From: Ciona intestinalis
Lineage: Eukaryota; Chordata; Ascidiacea; Phlebobranchia; Cionidae
Direction of reading: 5' to 3'
Length of the DNA: 64,000 bases
NCBI RefSeq assembly: GCF_000224145.3
Contig: NC_020174.2
Location: 1,561,963-1,625,962 of the forward strand
Shown here: one piece after another, positions 34,861-46,300 of the stretch
Layout: each line of letters opens with the position of its first letter
How positions within the stretch are numbered: position 1 is the stretch's first letter
Program-made: the position numbers and the translations under genes
The notes under the pieces: model-generated
What the model saw: only the letters and a program-made list of their open reading frames with translations
The model's database searches: none
Told to the model about the DNA's origin: nothing

Positions 34861-35701
34861 TATCCCATCATTGTGTTATATCTCTACCATATAAGAGATT
34901 TAAAGTAAATTAATTTTACAAACACACATCAGTGTTTCTATTTTAAACTGCTGTATTAACTTATGTTAGCTTTGCCAAAACAAACCAGTTCCATATTAAT
35001 CTAAACCACATAAAAAACATCAGTTGTAATTTCTGTATAAAGAAGTGATAGTTTTATATTACTTTTTTTATTTCTGTATTTAGTGTATATAGTAAAAAAG
35101 CCCATTTAAATAACCTGATAAAATCAAAGGCACCTCAACTTATAATCAATAAATTTGGCATATATCAGTGGGGCAAGACCGTTGTTGGCTGTTCTGTTTC
35201 ATACCCGCTTACTAGTTATTCTATTTATACCTTTGTGGGCAATTCTTTATTAACATGTTGCTACCAATTTGGTCATTAGTGACCATTGAATTGGAGCAAC
35301 TGTTAAATGTCCTGCCCAGGAACCCTTACCCACGATAATACCAACATTAACCTTTGAATTCACCTCTGGGTTAAAAGCAGACATGCCGTACACCCTGCCA
35401 CGTCGTCATTCTATTACATAACAGAACTGCTGGGTAGTTGAGGCTTCTTCTAATTTGTGTTTGTGATAAACAACACAGTCTCAATTATTTTATAATTCTT
35501 TCTTTATATTATGAGAAGTTACATATATGGGCTCTATATATACAACTGTACCAACCGGCCATTTTATTCTGTATACCATTATTATGTATTAAAGAAACTC
35601 TCCGTATACAGAAACATATTCTTTGTGTTGAATACAAAAACTGCATTAAATATACCTAATGTTCATTAAAACAAATTTGTAGCTAATTCAGCAGAAATTG
35701 A
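34861..35701. other. 3' flanks and diverged SINE
   Basis: No gene seen. An aataaa at about 35147 may serve the four-CUB transcript. 35166-35410 is a worn copy of the main SINE family (actttgtgggcaattct-like, tgtcctgcccaggaac, cacctctgggttaaaagcag). Confidence 0.55.
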
Positions 35702-37357
35702 CTACAGTTCATTGCGTTCAATTACGTCATTATATTTTACGTCATCATATTTCACGTCATCTTGTTTCACGTCATCATGTTTTACGTCATCATGCTTCAC
35801 GTCATCATGGCTGTATTCAAATGGTTCCTCAGCCATGCCCTGCTCTACATTATACCAATCTTCCAGCGCTGTTTTGATATTTTCATCCGTAACGCTTTCG
35901 CTTCTGACTTCATTAATCTCACTCGAACCCACAAGACGCGTGAAGATTCTGTCTCCCATAAAAGGAGTTCCCTTTAAAACTCCCCGGTACACGTTTATCC
36001 AGGTTTCTCTTTTTAAGTTCTTTACTTTGCCAAGTGCCCTGTGGAGTATATGTTCCACATTTGTTCGAGGTATCAGCGTCGCCTCAAGTAAAATTGAGTT
36101 AATAGATTCGAAATTAGCAGTTTCGTGTATGAAGATTCGCAGTTGATCCCAGGTTGCTGTATTACCTTCGTCCGTTGTAATCAATCCGTCTTTATTTGTG
36201 TCCAACGAGTTAAACACACGAGTAGAGTTGCACCACCAATTCGCACGATGTTCACAAATCGTTTGAAACTCCTCAAAATTGCACTTCCCATCACATTTGT
36301 TCAATTCACCCAGTAAGTTTACTCTGGCATGTTCGAGATTTATATGCCCAAAGTTCATATACCCTTCCCCATACCATTTCCACATTACATCGAATTCGCT
36401 AAGCAGTCTTGGTGTCTTGTAATCCGTACTTTCAAGACAGTCTGAAACGTCTATAGTATTATCTTTAAAACTCTGGTCCACACTATTCTCTTTGTCGGTA
36501 TCAACACCGAATTGAATAACAACTGATAAACTGTTATTGCCCAACGAGTTTACTTGATGATAATACCTCTTTGGAAAAAATATACAATCCCCAGCGTGCA
36601 GGGTCACATTTGTCCATGGAACTTTCACAATATCCGGATATTTAATCAAATCCACAGCCATTGGATCGAACAAAGAAGCTCCACCGTCGGCGTCCTTACC
36701 GTTTTCCTCTTGCTCATACACCCACTTCGTGTATTGTGGCTCTGCTAGCTTCCATTGCTTGCTACCAATTAGTTGACAGTTGAGTTGGTTGTACGAATCC
36801 TCGTGAAACAAGCTTGAGCTTCCACCTTTATTCCACCAAATGTTAATTTCAATAAAGTTTCTCGTGAATTCTCCGCACGCCCCAATCGAAGGCAGGACAG
36901 GAAATTCTTTGTACATTTGAGCTGGTAGCTCAGACACCATGTAACTGTTGGATTCCTCGCTTTGGAAGTGATCTACAAAATGTCGTATCGTATCCCGGCC
37001 ATAATATTTCTCCCCCAACGGTGCTAACATACCATCATGCTTTTTTTCATCCAATCTTAAAACTCTCATTTCTAATTCTCCGTAATGTTCCTTCAGATAA
37101 TCGTTTGTCCAGTGCTTAAATACATCAGTATTCACTAAACCGCCACGAAAAATTGCAGGCTTCATCGCTTTGAAGTAATTTTCGTAAAACTCTGCCGGTT
37201 TAGGAGCATTTTCGAGCGTAAATTCGTCCAAGAGGACAGTGGGGAGTCGGTGGAAGCCAAAAGGTTTAAGATGTCCTTCAGGGAATAAAGATTCACTTGC
37301 GTAGCAGACAGAGAACAGAGTAAACTTAATAAAACATAGTTTAACATTTAATTTCAT
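35702..37357 (-). CDS. ER-lumen JmjC-domain oxygenase-like protein with EF-hand (copy 1)
   Basis: Single-exon gene, 551 aa. The ORF opens 26 codons further upstream, but the Met at 37357 starts a signal peptide (KLCFIKFTLFSVCYA) and matches the start of copy 2. A cupin/JmjC core covers roughly residues 60-285, with the Fe(II) triad HED (His185, Asp187) and His267 in RYYHQVNS; FFPKRYYHQ is typical of JmjC hydroxylases using 2-oxoglutarate. One canonical EF-hand loop, DTNKDGLITTDE, is at 386-397. Residues 517-543 are five-residue HDDVK-type repeats. The protein ends RNEL, which fits the ER-retention pattern [KRHQSA]-[DENQ]-E-L, so residence in the ER lumen is likely and a secretory-pathway protein is the likely substrate. 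The substrate is unknown. Tandem paralogue of the next gene, same strand, 1.7 kb apart. Confidence 0.88.
   Translation of the reverse strand: MKLNVKLCFIKFTLFSVCYASESLFPEGHLKPFGFHRLPTVLLDEFTLENAPKPAEFYENYFKAMKPAIFRGGLVNTDVFKHWTNDYLKEHYGELEMRVLRLDEKKHDGMLAPLGEKYYGRDTIRHFVDHFQSEESNSYMVSELPAQMYKEFPVLPSIGACGEFTRNFIEINIWWNKGGSSSLFHEDSYNQLNCQLIGSKQWKLAEPQYTKWVYEQEENGKDADGGASLFDPMAVDLIKYPDIVKVPWTNVTLHAGDCIFFPKRYYHQVNSLGNNSLSVVIQFGVDTDKENSVDQSFKDNTIDVSDCLESTDYKTPRLLSEFDVMWKWYGEGYMNFGHINLEHARVNLLGELNKCDGKCNFEEFQTICEHRANWWCNSTRVFNSLDTNKDGLITTDEGNTATWDQLRIFIHETANFESINSILLEATLIPRTNVEHILHRALGKVKNLKRETWINVYRGVLKGTPFMGDRIFTRLVGSSEINEVRSESVTDENIKTALEDWYNVEQGMAEEPFEYSHDDVKHDDVKHDDVKQDDVKYDDVKYNDVIERNEL
35720..35812 (-). 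repeat. 15-bp coding minisatellite in JmjC copy 1
   Basis: About six units of tcatgtttcacgtca type encoding HDDVK, KQDDV and KYDDV near the C-terminus, just before the ER-retention tetrapeptide. Copy 2 has about two units. Confidence 0.85.
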
Positions 37358-37536
37358 TATGTCGTACCTATTAATCCAAATCCATAGAATTATATAATCG
37401 CAGGACGTAGGTAGGCCTAGACCATAATTTATCATGCTTTATGCTCTTTATTATTGTTGAGTAAAATCAGGGGTAAAATAATTCATTCGATATAGGCCTC
37501 AATAATCAATATATACGGCGGGTTTTCGGTGATAAA

Positions 37537-37735
37537 TATAGTAGAGTGGGGAAAGATTGGACACCTTTAGCACACAATAACCAAATATCTTGATCATGTT
37601 TTGAACAATTAACAACGGTTAATGAGAGTCGTAAGATACGGTTTTATAATTGTAAATGTTCTTTGTTTGCTACCAAATAGGTCGAGAAAATTGGAGTCAA
37701 AAGGTGTCCCATCTTCCCCAACCCAACTGTATATA
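37537..37735. mobile_element. MITE family M1 copy
   Basis: Complete copy between tatagtagagtggggaaaga and cttccccaacccaactgtata, between the two JmjC genes. Confidence 0.8.
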
Positions 37736-38708
37736 GTGATGTTATACTTTGATATCTTTATTAATTGATAACAGGCAAGCCTAAACATAACTTTTCTTGT
37801 CCCACTGTCATAGTTTAAATCGGCTATTATCTACAGTATGTGACTATACGTTATTGTTTAAAGCATTATAATAATGTTCCAACCATAATGGATCATACTT
37901 ATTTATAATAAAGCTTATGTTTTTTGCCACAAATTTGGCATTACCAACGTCTAACTTTGGATATTTGATGTTTGTTAAGTTTGTATATTTCTAACTAAAA
38001 CTTGCATTTCAACACTTTGAGGCTGTTTGACGTTTTTTAATTATAATACAAGACTACATTTAAATACATGTACAGATAGGTTTTTAACGTAAAATATCAA
38101 GTCTACAGTGCACACGAAGTATATAGATATCACCCGTGCATACAAACTTGCCCATCGCAACGACCGGTCATATTTTAAAACGAATAACAACAGTAACTCA
38201 TATTCTTAATTACTAACTCTTCTCTATTCTTTATCAACTGACTGCATACGTAAAGAATCCACATGTAAGTTATACAGTTTTCAAGAAATTCTCACCAGTT
38301 CGAGGAAAGAAATTCTCTCCAGTTCGAGCTAGGAAGTAATTGAAACTACGATCGCTTCCTTGCATCTCCCACGGCCATCGGCGACTTTAGAACTTAATGT
38401 ATAATTAACGTGTAGTAATTAGACAAACTCTGGCTGATATAAAGAATGTAGTCGTAACAAAAAAAGAGAAACGTTGACAAACTGTGAAACATTCGTTTCG
38501 GTACGTTTTAAAACACTTTGATAGTTCGCGAATTTGTTTACAAGACGCGCATCGTCTTGGGCATGTATAGTCATACATGTTTACAATGTATTGGAGTCAA
38601 TAGCATAAGTTTACATCACACATAGAAATAACACTTACAAAGCGCGGCATTTATCTTTTATGAAAGGCAATATCTGGCGGTATACCGACTATAGCCACTA
38701 TATTCTGT

Positions 38709-38909
38709 ATATATAGTAGGGTGGGGTAAGACGGGACACATCTAGCACCGAATATACAAATATCCCGATCGTGTTTTAAACAATTACTACGGTTCATGGC
38801 AGTCGTGAGGACACGGTTTTGTATTTAATTAAATTTTCTTTGTTTACTACCAATTTTGACGAGAAAATAGAATGATAGGTTATTCCATCTACCCCACCCT
38901 ACCATATAT
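38709..38909. mobile_element. MITE family M1 copy
   Basis: Complete copy with ends tatatagtagggtggggtaa and ctaccccaccctaccatata, just downstream of JmjC copy 2. The remaining intergenic bases (37736-38708) show nothing recognisable. Confidence 0.8.
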
Positions 38910-39046
38910 CCTACTATCTTGTAATAAAGCACTTCCCAAAAACAAAAAAAACGCATCTATTGTGTTCATTCAAAAACTGGCATAAAATATAGTTAATAAT
39001 TATAATTCGCTTGTCAGTACACGTGCAGCTCATTGTATAAAAATGA

Positions 39047-40648
39047 CTACAGTTCATTTCGTTCTTTGCGTTCATTTACGTCATCATGTTCCGCATCATC
39101 ATGGCTGTACTCAAACGATTCCTTAGCTATGCTCTGCTCTACATTATACCAATCTTCCAGCGCTGTTTTGATATTTTCATCCGTAATGCTTTCGCTTCTG
39201 ACTTCATTAATCTCACTCGAACCCACAAGACGCGTGAAGATTCTGTCTCCCATAAAAGAAGTTCCTCTTAACCTCTGGTACACTTTTAACCATGTTTCTC
39301 TTTTCAAGTTCTCGGCTTTGCCAAGTGCCATGTGAAGGAAATGTTCCACATTTGTTCGAGGTATTAGAGTCGCCTCAAGAAAAACTGAATTAATGGATTC
39401 AAAATCCGAAATTTCTTTAACATAGACTCGCAGTTGATCCCAGGTTGCTGTATTTCCTTCGTCCGTTGTAATCAATCCGTCTTTATTTGTGTCCAGCGAG
39501 TTAAACACACGAGTAGAGTTGCACCACCAATTCGCACGATGTTCACAAATCGTTTGAAACTCCTTAAAGTTGCACTTCCCATCACATTTGTTTAACTCCA
39601 TTAGTAAATTTTCTCTGGCATGTACAAAACTCGTTTGCCCAAAGTTCATATACCCTTCCCCATACCATTTCCACATTACATCGAATTCGTTAAGCAGTCT
39701 TGGTGTCTTGTAATCCGTACTTTCAAGACAATCTGAAACATCTAAAGTATTATCTTCAAAACTCTGGTCCACGCTATTCTCTTTGTCATTATCAACACCA
39801 AATTGTATAACAACTGATAAACTGTTATTGCCCAACGAGTTTACTTGATGATAATACCTCTTTGGAAAAAATATACAATCCCCAGCGTGCAGGGTCACAT
39901 TTGTCCATGGAACTTTCACAATATCCGGATATTTAATCAAATCAACAGCCATTGGATCGAACAAAGAAGCTCCACCGTCGGCGGCCTTACCGTATTCATC
40001 TTGTTCATACACCCATTTCGTGTATTGTGGCTCTGCTAGCTTCCATTGCTTGCTACCAATCAGTTGACAGTTGAGTTGGTTGTACGAATCCTCGTGAAGC
40101 AAGCTTGAGCTTCCACCTTTATTCCACCAAATGTTAATTTCAATAAAGTTTCTCGTGAATTCTCCGCACGCCCCAATCGAAGGCAGGACAGGAAATTCTT
40201 TGTACATTTGAGCTGGTAGCTCAGACACCATGTAACTGTTGGATTCCTCGCTTTGGAAGTGATCTACAAAATGTCGTATCGTATCCCGGCCATAATATTT
40301 CTCCCCCAACGGTGCTAACATACCATCATGCTTTTTTTCATCCAATCTTAAAACTCTCATTTCTAAGTCTCCGTAATGTTCCTTCAGATAATCGTTTGTC
40401 CAGTGCTTAAATACATCAGTATTCACTAAACCGCCACGAAAAATTGCAGGCTTCATCGCTTTGAAGTAATTTTCGTAAAACTCTGCCGGTTTAGGAGCAT
40501 TTTCGAGCGTAAATTCGTCCAAGAGGACAGTGGGGGGTCGGTGGAAGCCAAAAGGTTTGAGATGTCCTTCAGGGAATAAAGATTCACTTGCGTAGCAGAC
40601 AGAGAACAAAGTAAACATGATAAAACATAGTTCGATTTTTAATTTCAT
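39047..40648 (-). CDS. ER-lumen JmjC-domain oxygenase-like protein with EF-hand (copy 2)
   Basis: Single-exon gene, 533 aa, nearly identical to its downstream neighbour over the signal peptide and JmjC core. It keeps the HED and His iron ligands (LHEDSYN; YYHQVNS), the EF-hand DTNKDGLITTDE and the C-terminal RNEL. The residue before the HED motif is Leu rather than Phe. The acidic HDDV repeat is only two units long (HDDAEHDDV) instead of about six. Differences between the copies rise sharply in the last third of the coding region, suggesting gene conversion over the 5' part. No intron is visible, so the ancestor may have been a retrocopy that later duplicated in tandem. Role inferred as for copy 1. 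Confidence 0.88.
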   Translation of the reverse strand: MKLKIELCFIMFTLFSVCYASESLFPEGHLKPFGFHRPPTVLLDEFTLENAPKPAEFYENYFKAMKPAIFRGGLVNTDVFKHWTNDYLKEHYGDLEMRVLRLDEKKHDGMLAPLGEKYYGRDTIRHFVDHFQSEESNSYMVSELPAQMYKEFPVLPSIGACGEFTRNFIEINIWWNKGGSSSLLHEDSYNQLNCQLIGSKQWKLAEPQYTKWVYEQDEYGKAADGGASLFDPMAVDLIKYPDIVKVPWTNVTLHAGDCIFFPKRYYHQVNSLGNNSLSVVIQFGVDNDKENSVDQSFEDNTLDVSDCLESTDYKTPRLLNEFDVMWKWYGEGYMNFGQTSFVHARENLLMELNKCDGKCNFKEFQTICEHRANWWCNSTRVFNSLDTNKDGLITTDEGNTATWDQLRVYVKEISDFESINSVFLEATLIPRTNVEHFLHMALGKAENLKRETWLKVYQRLRGTSFMGDRIFTRLVGSSEINEVRSESITDENIKTALEDWYNVEQSIAKESFEYSHDDAEHDDVNERKERNEL

Positions 40649-41140
40649 TATATTAGGCTATGTCTTGTTACCATCAACAATCTAGAAAGTTAAAATAGTA
40701 GGGTTTAGGGATCGTACATGTATATATTATATTCTCTCTGTATAAATTAAACCAAAAATATTATTTTTACGTTGATTCAAAATAAGGCTAGAAGACTAAT
40801 TCATTTGGTATAACCCTCTTGGTAATAAGTATTCTGCTCTAGTAGTTACGATAAATTTTAAATCCTGATTGCAACAAAGTGAATTGAATAAATTCACAAA
40901 ATAAATTTATGCTGGTGCGGAACGCTATCTGTAGTGGAAGTCTGGACACCTAGGCCTATATATAGCCTATACAAAACTGTTTCAGCGACCGATTACATTC
41001 CTTAAAGAACAACAGAATTTACTTATATTTTTACAACCCTCCCTGTGTGGAACTTTTTACTAACAGCTTGTAAAATGGTGATTTCATGTTTTGTTTTCCA
41101 GATTAAAGGTAGTTTAAAATACGATTGTTTCCTTACCTCC

Positions 41141-41292
41141 TTGCTAGCTACTGTAGGGCTCTTATGACTATGTAAAACGCGAGTATAAAATGCAGCTCCT
41201 AACATATGTTTCCACCACATAGAGAAAGTAATATCGCTAGCAGAAGCGACGTATCCTGTAACGTGTAAATCGTGCTGGAAATGAATCATCAT
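41141..41292 (-). other. candidate minus-strand exon
   Basis: An open stretch starting MMIHFQHDLHVTGYVASAS and ending at a strong donor (ggag then gtaagg). It lies upstream of JmjC copy 2 on the same strand, and a good acceptor (ttctag near 40685) precedes that gene's start, so it could be a 5' exon. The joined frame would not continue into the JmjC protein. I recognise no domain. Confidence 0.25.
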
Positions 41293-41774
41293 CGGCTTCC
41301 TCTTTTATTATAAAATACTGAACAGTATTCTATGCAAGTATAGAGAAAACTGTTTTGAATCAACTCTGTAAAACCAGTAAATGGCTATTTGACGGACATT
41401 TATTGTTTTGTTCCGGTTTTTCTAAAACACTGCATTATTTTAAACCAATTTTAAGGGCATATATAACGATTTGCGCCTTACACTGTCTAATAAGCAAGTA
41501 TTCTTAAGAATATCTCCTTCAAGCGTGGCTGGTCCGCACAATAATTAACGCGTATCGGGTTTCAACTACGCAAGTTCATAAATAATACAAAGTCATTAAG
41601 AAAATGGGTATTGGTATATTTTACAGCACGACTGTATTAAACATCATAAAGAAGGCGTGCAAAAACACTTTACCATTGATTGAAACTTCTTGTTGTACTG
41701 CATAATATTTATGTGTACTGCTGTCATATATCTTAGTTTGAGGAATAAGGTTTTATTTGAGAATCCAATGGGAA

Positions 41775-42673
41775 ATGGTTTATAGCGTATTTGTTCGGGG
41801 TGCCCCACCAGGAATAAACAAACAAAAGTTCAAAAACTGGCTGAAAAAGAACCTTCAATCGTTTGACGCTTTATCGAAGGTGGATGGGGAAAACACTTTT
41901 GAATTGTTATTGACAGAACACGAAGGTGCTTAATACTGCATATTTGTTCTTGTTAGATACATAGCAAGGCGGGGCAAGTTGGGATATGCATGGTACGATG
42001 TGACACCTTTTTCAATCTCCGTTATCGGCTTTCCATTTAACGACAGACGGGCAAAAAAGTTACAGTATACAGTTTTTGTTTTGTGAGAAAAATACACAGG
42101 GATCAATATGACTTAAGTTATGAATGAAATCAGCACAAAAGTCGGCTATTGTTTTTTAGAATTATAAAGTTTACATAACAAAATAAAACTAGCAGAGCCC
42201 GTTAATTCCGGTTGGCTAACTAAAAGTTGAAGAACACCATTAATATATATAATATAAAATCGTTGAACTTTTTTGTCTCTTCCCTACCCACTAAGTTATA
42301 ACAGTACTAATTCATGGTAACATTTAAATACCGTCCTATATTTATATTTGTGAGATATTGAGCATTATGTGCTTAAATGTCCCGTCTTACCCCTCTTTTC
42401 TGTACCTTAAATTCTTGTTTATCTTTATAGAGTCAATTAACATCATCAACAATACACTGCAGTATAGTTTCGGAGGAACAGAACACCAAATCACAATCGA
42501 AATATGCCCCAATGCAAAACAAAAAGTTAAACTATTTTTTACCAAAGCTTAGAAATTCTTCCAAAAAATACTATCAAACCCCGGACCCCTTCGCAGCTCT
42601 GCGCATCCACCCCCCAATATACCCATAATAGCAGCCTCTTTGAAAGTCCCAATCCTCCAAGATCTTCCCTTAA
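41775..42673 (+). pseudogene. partial duplicate of the PARP14-like gene's first exons
   Basis: A first exon, 41775-41925, starts MVYSVFVRGAPPGINKQKF and is exactly 151 nt with the same ending phase as the real first exon at 43390-43540 (MPRKLVTSGLPEGCNLFKF). A second exon-like stretch from 42430 reads LQYSFGGTEHQITIEI, matching FTFNFAGNQHQIIF of exon 2. A possible third ends at a good donor near 42673. No further exons of this copy are seen before the full gene starts. It may be a truncated tandem duplicate, or less likely an alternative 5' end of the main gene. Confidence 0.6.
42345..42404. mobile_element. MITE family M1 fragment
   Basis: gcattatgtgcttaaatgtc followed by ccgtcttacccc is the inverse of one M1 end. 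It sits directly before the second exon of the partial PARP duplicate. Confidence 0.5.
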
Positions 42674-43389
42674 GAGGTGAGTAAGGCTGTATAATAGTTA
42701 TAGGCCTCCATACATGTAAGTAGAAAAACACAATGTGTAGGCTTATAACTACACGATTAAAATTAAAAATACAAACAAAACGAATTTTTGTATGTAACCC
42801 TAAAATCATAAAATACTGTGCTGCTTATTAATCTTTTGGCCAAGTGACCTCCGTAATGAACAGGCAAGACTTGATTATTTATAACTGTTATCTTATTTTA
42901 TTCGTGTATTCCCTATTATATGCCTTGATATAAGAAGTTCTGTTTGATTTAAAAGTTGTATTACTATTATAGTCAGTGCAACAAAAGTGTAGCTTATATT
43001 AATACTGTATCTTCATACAAACATTTTGTTTAAGTGTGAATATGCAGTTTATTTGTATTAAATAAGTATATTTATATTACATGCAATCTCTAGAGATGTA
43101 CGTTTGGTAAGACTTCAAATTAGGCTCATGTGAAGCCGCGTAAGACGTAATGTAACTTGCATTCCATTCGTCTTTACAGATTGCTTTTTGAAACCTGGTG
43201 GTTTTGAAGGGGGATCCCCGGGTTTTTACGCTGAGGTTTGTGTGTTTGTCCTCTGACAAGTTAGTTCCGCTTTGGAATGCCAATGTATAACGACGTCCTT
43301 GTACTGGAACAGAACTACTTTTTTGTATTTGTACTGCTACTTCGTAATAAATAAGAAACATACTCTGAAAAGTGTTGTATTTGTGCGTA

Positions 43390-46300
43390 ATGCCACGCAA
43401 ACTCGTAACGTCTGGTTTGCCAGAAGGCTGCAATTTATTCAAGTTTAAACTCTGGTTGAAAAACAACGCGAAAGTGAACTTCATTGGAGAACCAAGCAGA
43501 GAAAATAATAACGTTGTCTTTAAAGTGGATGATGACACAGGTATGTCATAGCTTTATAACAAATACAAATGCCATTCCATTGTCAGCTGGCAGGTCTGGA
43601 TGATCAACAAATGGTGTTAGAATCGCTGCTATTTTCTGCCTGAGCCCCATGCTCACTGAATTTGTATCAATCATGTAATAAATAATGTTGCATTACAGTA
43701 AACAGCGCAACCAGACTTTTGAATTAATAAATTAACTTTGTTTACCATGTTATTAGAGGCATGAAGTTCCGCAAAAATTTCTGTAGAATATAGAAATATT
43801 GTTGTCTATTTACTGACAAATCTTAAAACTATTTTATGGCAATGTAATATGTAACAGAATGGAGAAGACTTCAAAATAAAGAGTTTACGTTCAACTTTGC
43901 GGGAAATCAACACCAAATTATCTTTACAGATCCAAACATTCAAGGTAAATGTAAATGGGTCCCCCTGATTATTAAGTCTCATTAAAAAAGGAGTCTACAT
44001 CTTTAAACGAATAGTTCAAATTTCATGTTATGTATTTTTATAAGAAGAGATAGCGACAAAGCTACACAGTGAAGCAATGAAAGTATATGACTGTTTAATA
44101 TGGCCAAGAGCTTGGAAACATATCGCTTATGCTCTACCTTTTTCACATACAGGTGCTCAGCAGCGATCACTTAGATTATCAAGCATTCCAAGTTCGTTCA
44201 GAAACTATCCTTCTTTGAGACAACATCTGAGCAGGTTTTGACTATTTTAAATAATGTTTGTAATTTCTATTTTATGTAGGTGAGATCCCGTAGAGTGGCA
44301 CGCCATGGGGCATAAATTCAGGCAAAGATGGCCCATTACCTCAACACTCTGGCCCTCTGGGTGTTGCTGCTACAGTATTAGTGTTTACAATACAAAATTA
44401 TTAACCAATAACTTTATGTTAAAGATACGGCAAAGTCAAGAAAATACATTTGGATAGGTCAGAACAAAATCCTCATGCAGTTGTTACATTTGAAACACCG
44501 GTAAGTGAGAGGTAGTACAAATAATTAATCTATATAAATTAACCTCAATAGGGTAATGTAAATAGTTAATGTTCCTTATTTTCTTGACTTGAATAGTAAA
44601 TGATGCTTCGTATTATGTTGTTTCTATTAAAAGTTTAGCTTAATTAAAATAAATGGCTTGTTTGTCCATTAGGTGTAGCGACCACGCTTATTTTCTTCCA
44701 ACTAAATGTAAATATGTTTTTAACTGTAAGCGTGTTTTAAAAACTGTTGTTTTGCGACTGTCGCTATATCCTGTCTTTTCGTTTAAAATATTTTTAAACC
44801 TTTGCTACTGTTATCGAAGAGACAAACAAAAGTTATTATTATAATATTATTTGTAACCAAGCAGTTTAAAGTCACCTTAACCTAACATGGGGTTTAGTTT
44901 CCTACATTACCACAGGAAGAAGCAAATAGGGCAAAGTCAGCTAAATTAACAGTAAATGATGAAGTGATTCATGTGGAATGGGATCCAAATGAAGGTAAAC
45001 CAACTTCAGATGTTTAAAAGTTCCTCTTTTATCATTTATCTTTTATGTAGCTTTTAAATTGAATCTTGCCATTCCCCAAAGCACAACAATGTCTGAGTGT
45101 GGTGGATTGGCTGCAATACCAGCAGGAAAAAGGTGAGAATGGGACCCATTTTAAAGAATTGTTTAACAACCCACGCCAATTACAGATGCCTTCTAGTGAC
45201 ATCAACAGATAAAGCCATACCGCAGGATATTGTTGAGTTGTATTATGGCAATGAAACTGTAACTGGAGGTGGTGAAATTGTTAGGATTTTGCAGCAAGCT
45301 GATGGTTTCCTCATAGAATATAAATCAGAAGAGTGTAAGAGTTTATTATTCAATCAAATTGCAAAAAAAACTTCCTTGTGTTTGTTACCACCTACAATTA
45401 CAAGTGTTTATGAGTCAACTTAAAGCATTTATTTTTAATGTGTTAGTATGCCAAAAATCTAGAATAGAATAGTTTACATCCCCTGCTTGTTACTATTTCA
45501 GATGTGGGTCGAGTACTTGAACGTGGTCAACATCATACATTAGAAAAATTTCATACACATGCCTTTGAAAGATGTGTACCACCTTATTATGAAGATCGTA
45601 TAAAGTTATCGGTTAGTTAGTTTAAAAAGTTGATACTAAAATCAGGTTTTAAAAAATTGTATGTTATAAAATAGACATGCTATTATCTATATAATTGTTC
45701 TAATAAAACTTTAAGCTCATTCGTAATTGCAGGGTCTATCTCCAACAACACCTTTTAAAACTGTTCAAATACTTTTGGCCAATTACAGCAGGGAGGTTGG
45801 TGAGAATGTTGAAGTCATGTGTTCCCAGATAGTATGGTACAACAAAGAGTGTGTCGCAATTTACACTGAGGAAATAGGTGTGTATATTTTACCACAGAAG
45901 TAGTTGAATTAGTTTCTATAATAAGTTTAGTCTGCCTCTCCCAAGCCTTTTTTATTTACTCTTTACTTGGCTATTGGTTTTTATTTTATCTTTTTACTAC
46001 TTTAACTACTATATAATAAACAATAAAACTACTAAAATGATAAAACTTAACATACCACTTATTATATTGATTCATTAATTTTTATGCAGATGTGTATGGT
46101 TTATTGGAAGCAACAGAGGGAAAAATATATAAAGGACAAGAACTAAAGGTTTGGTCTATTTGTCTTGGGCCATTTGCGAGTTTAATCACTTTTTATTGGT
46201 GTTTGATATTCGTTTACAGGCCGAATTGTTGAAACGCACACATTGTTTAGAAGTCAATGGCCCCAAAGACTGCAATGATGATTTGGCGTTGTATTTTGAC

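Noticed and set aside
35712-36146. 144-codon plus-strand frame rich in Ser/Thr/Phe
   Set aside because: Antisense shadow of JmjC copy 1 produced by its repeat and codon bias.
43077-43538. 153-codon minus-strand open frame
   Set aside because: It is the antisense shadow of the real first exon of the plus-strand PARP gene, which matches the upstream duplicate in length and phase.
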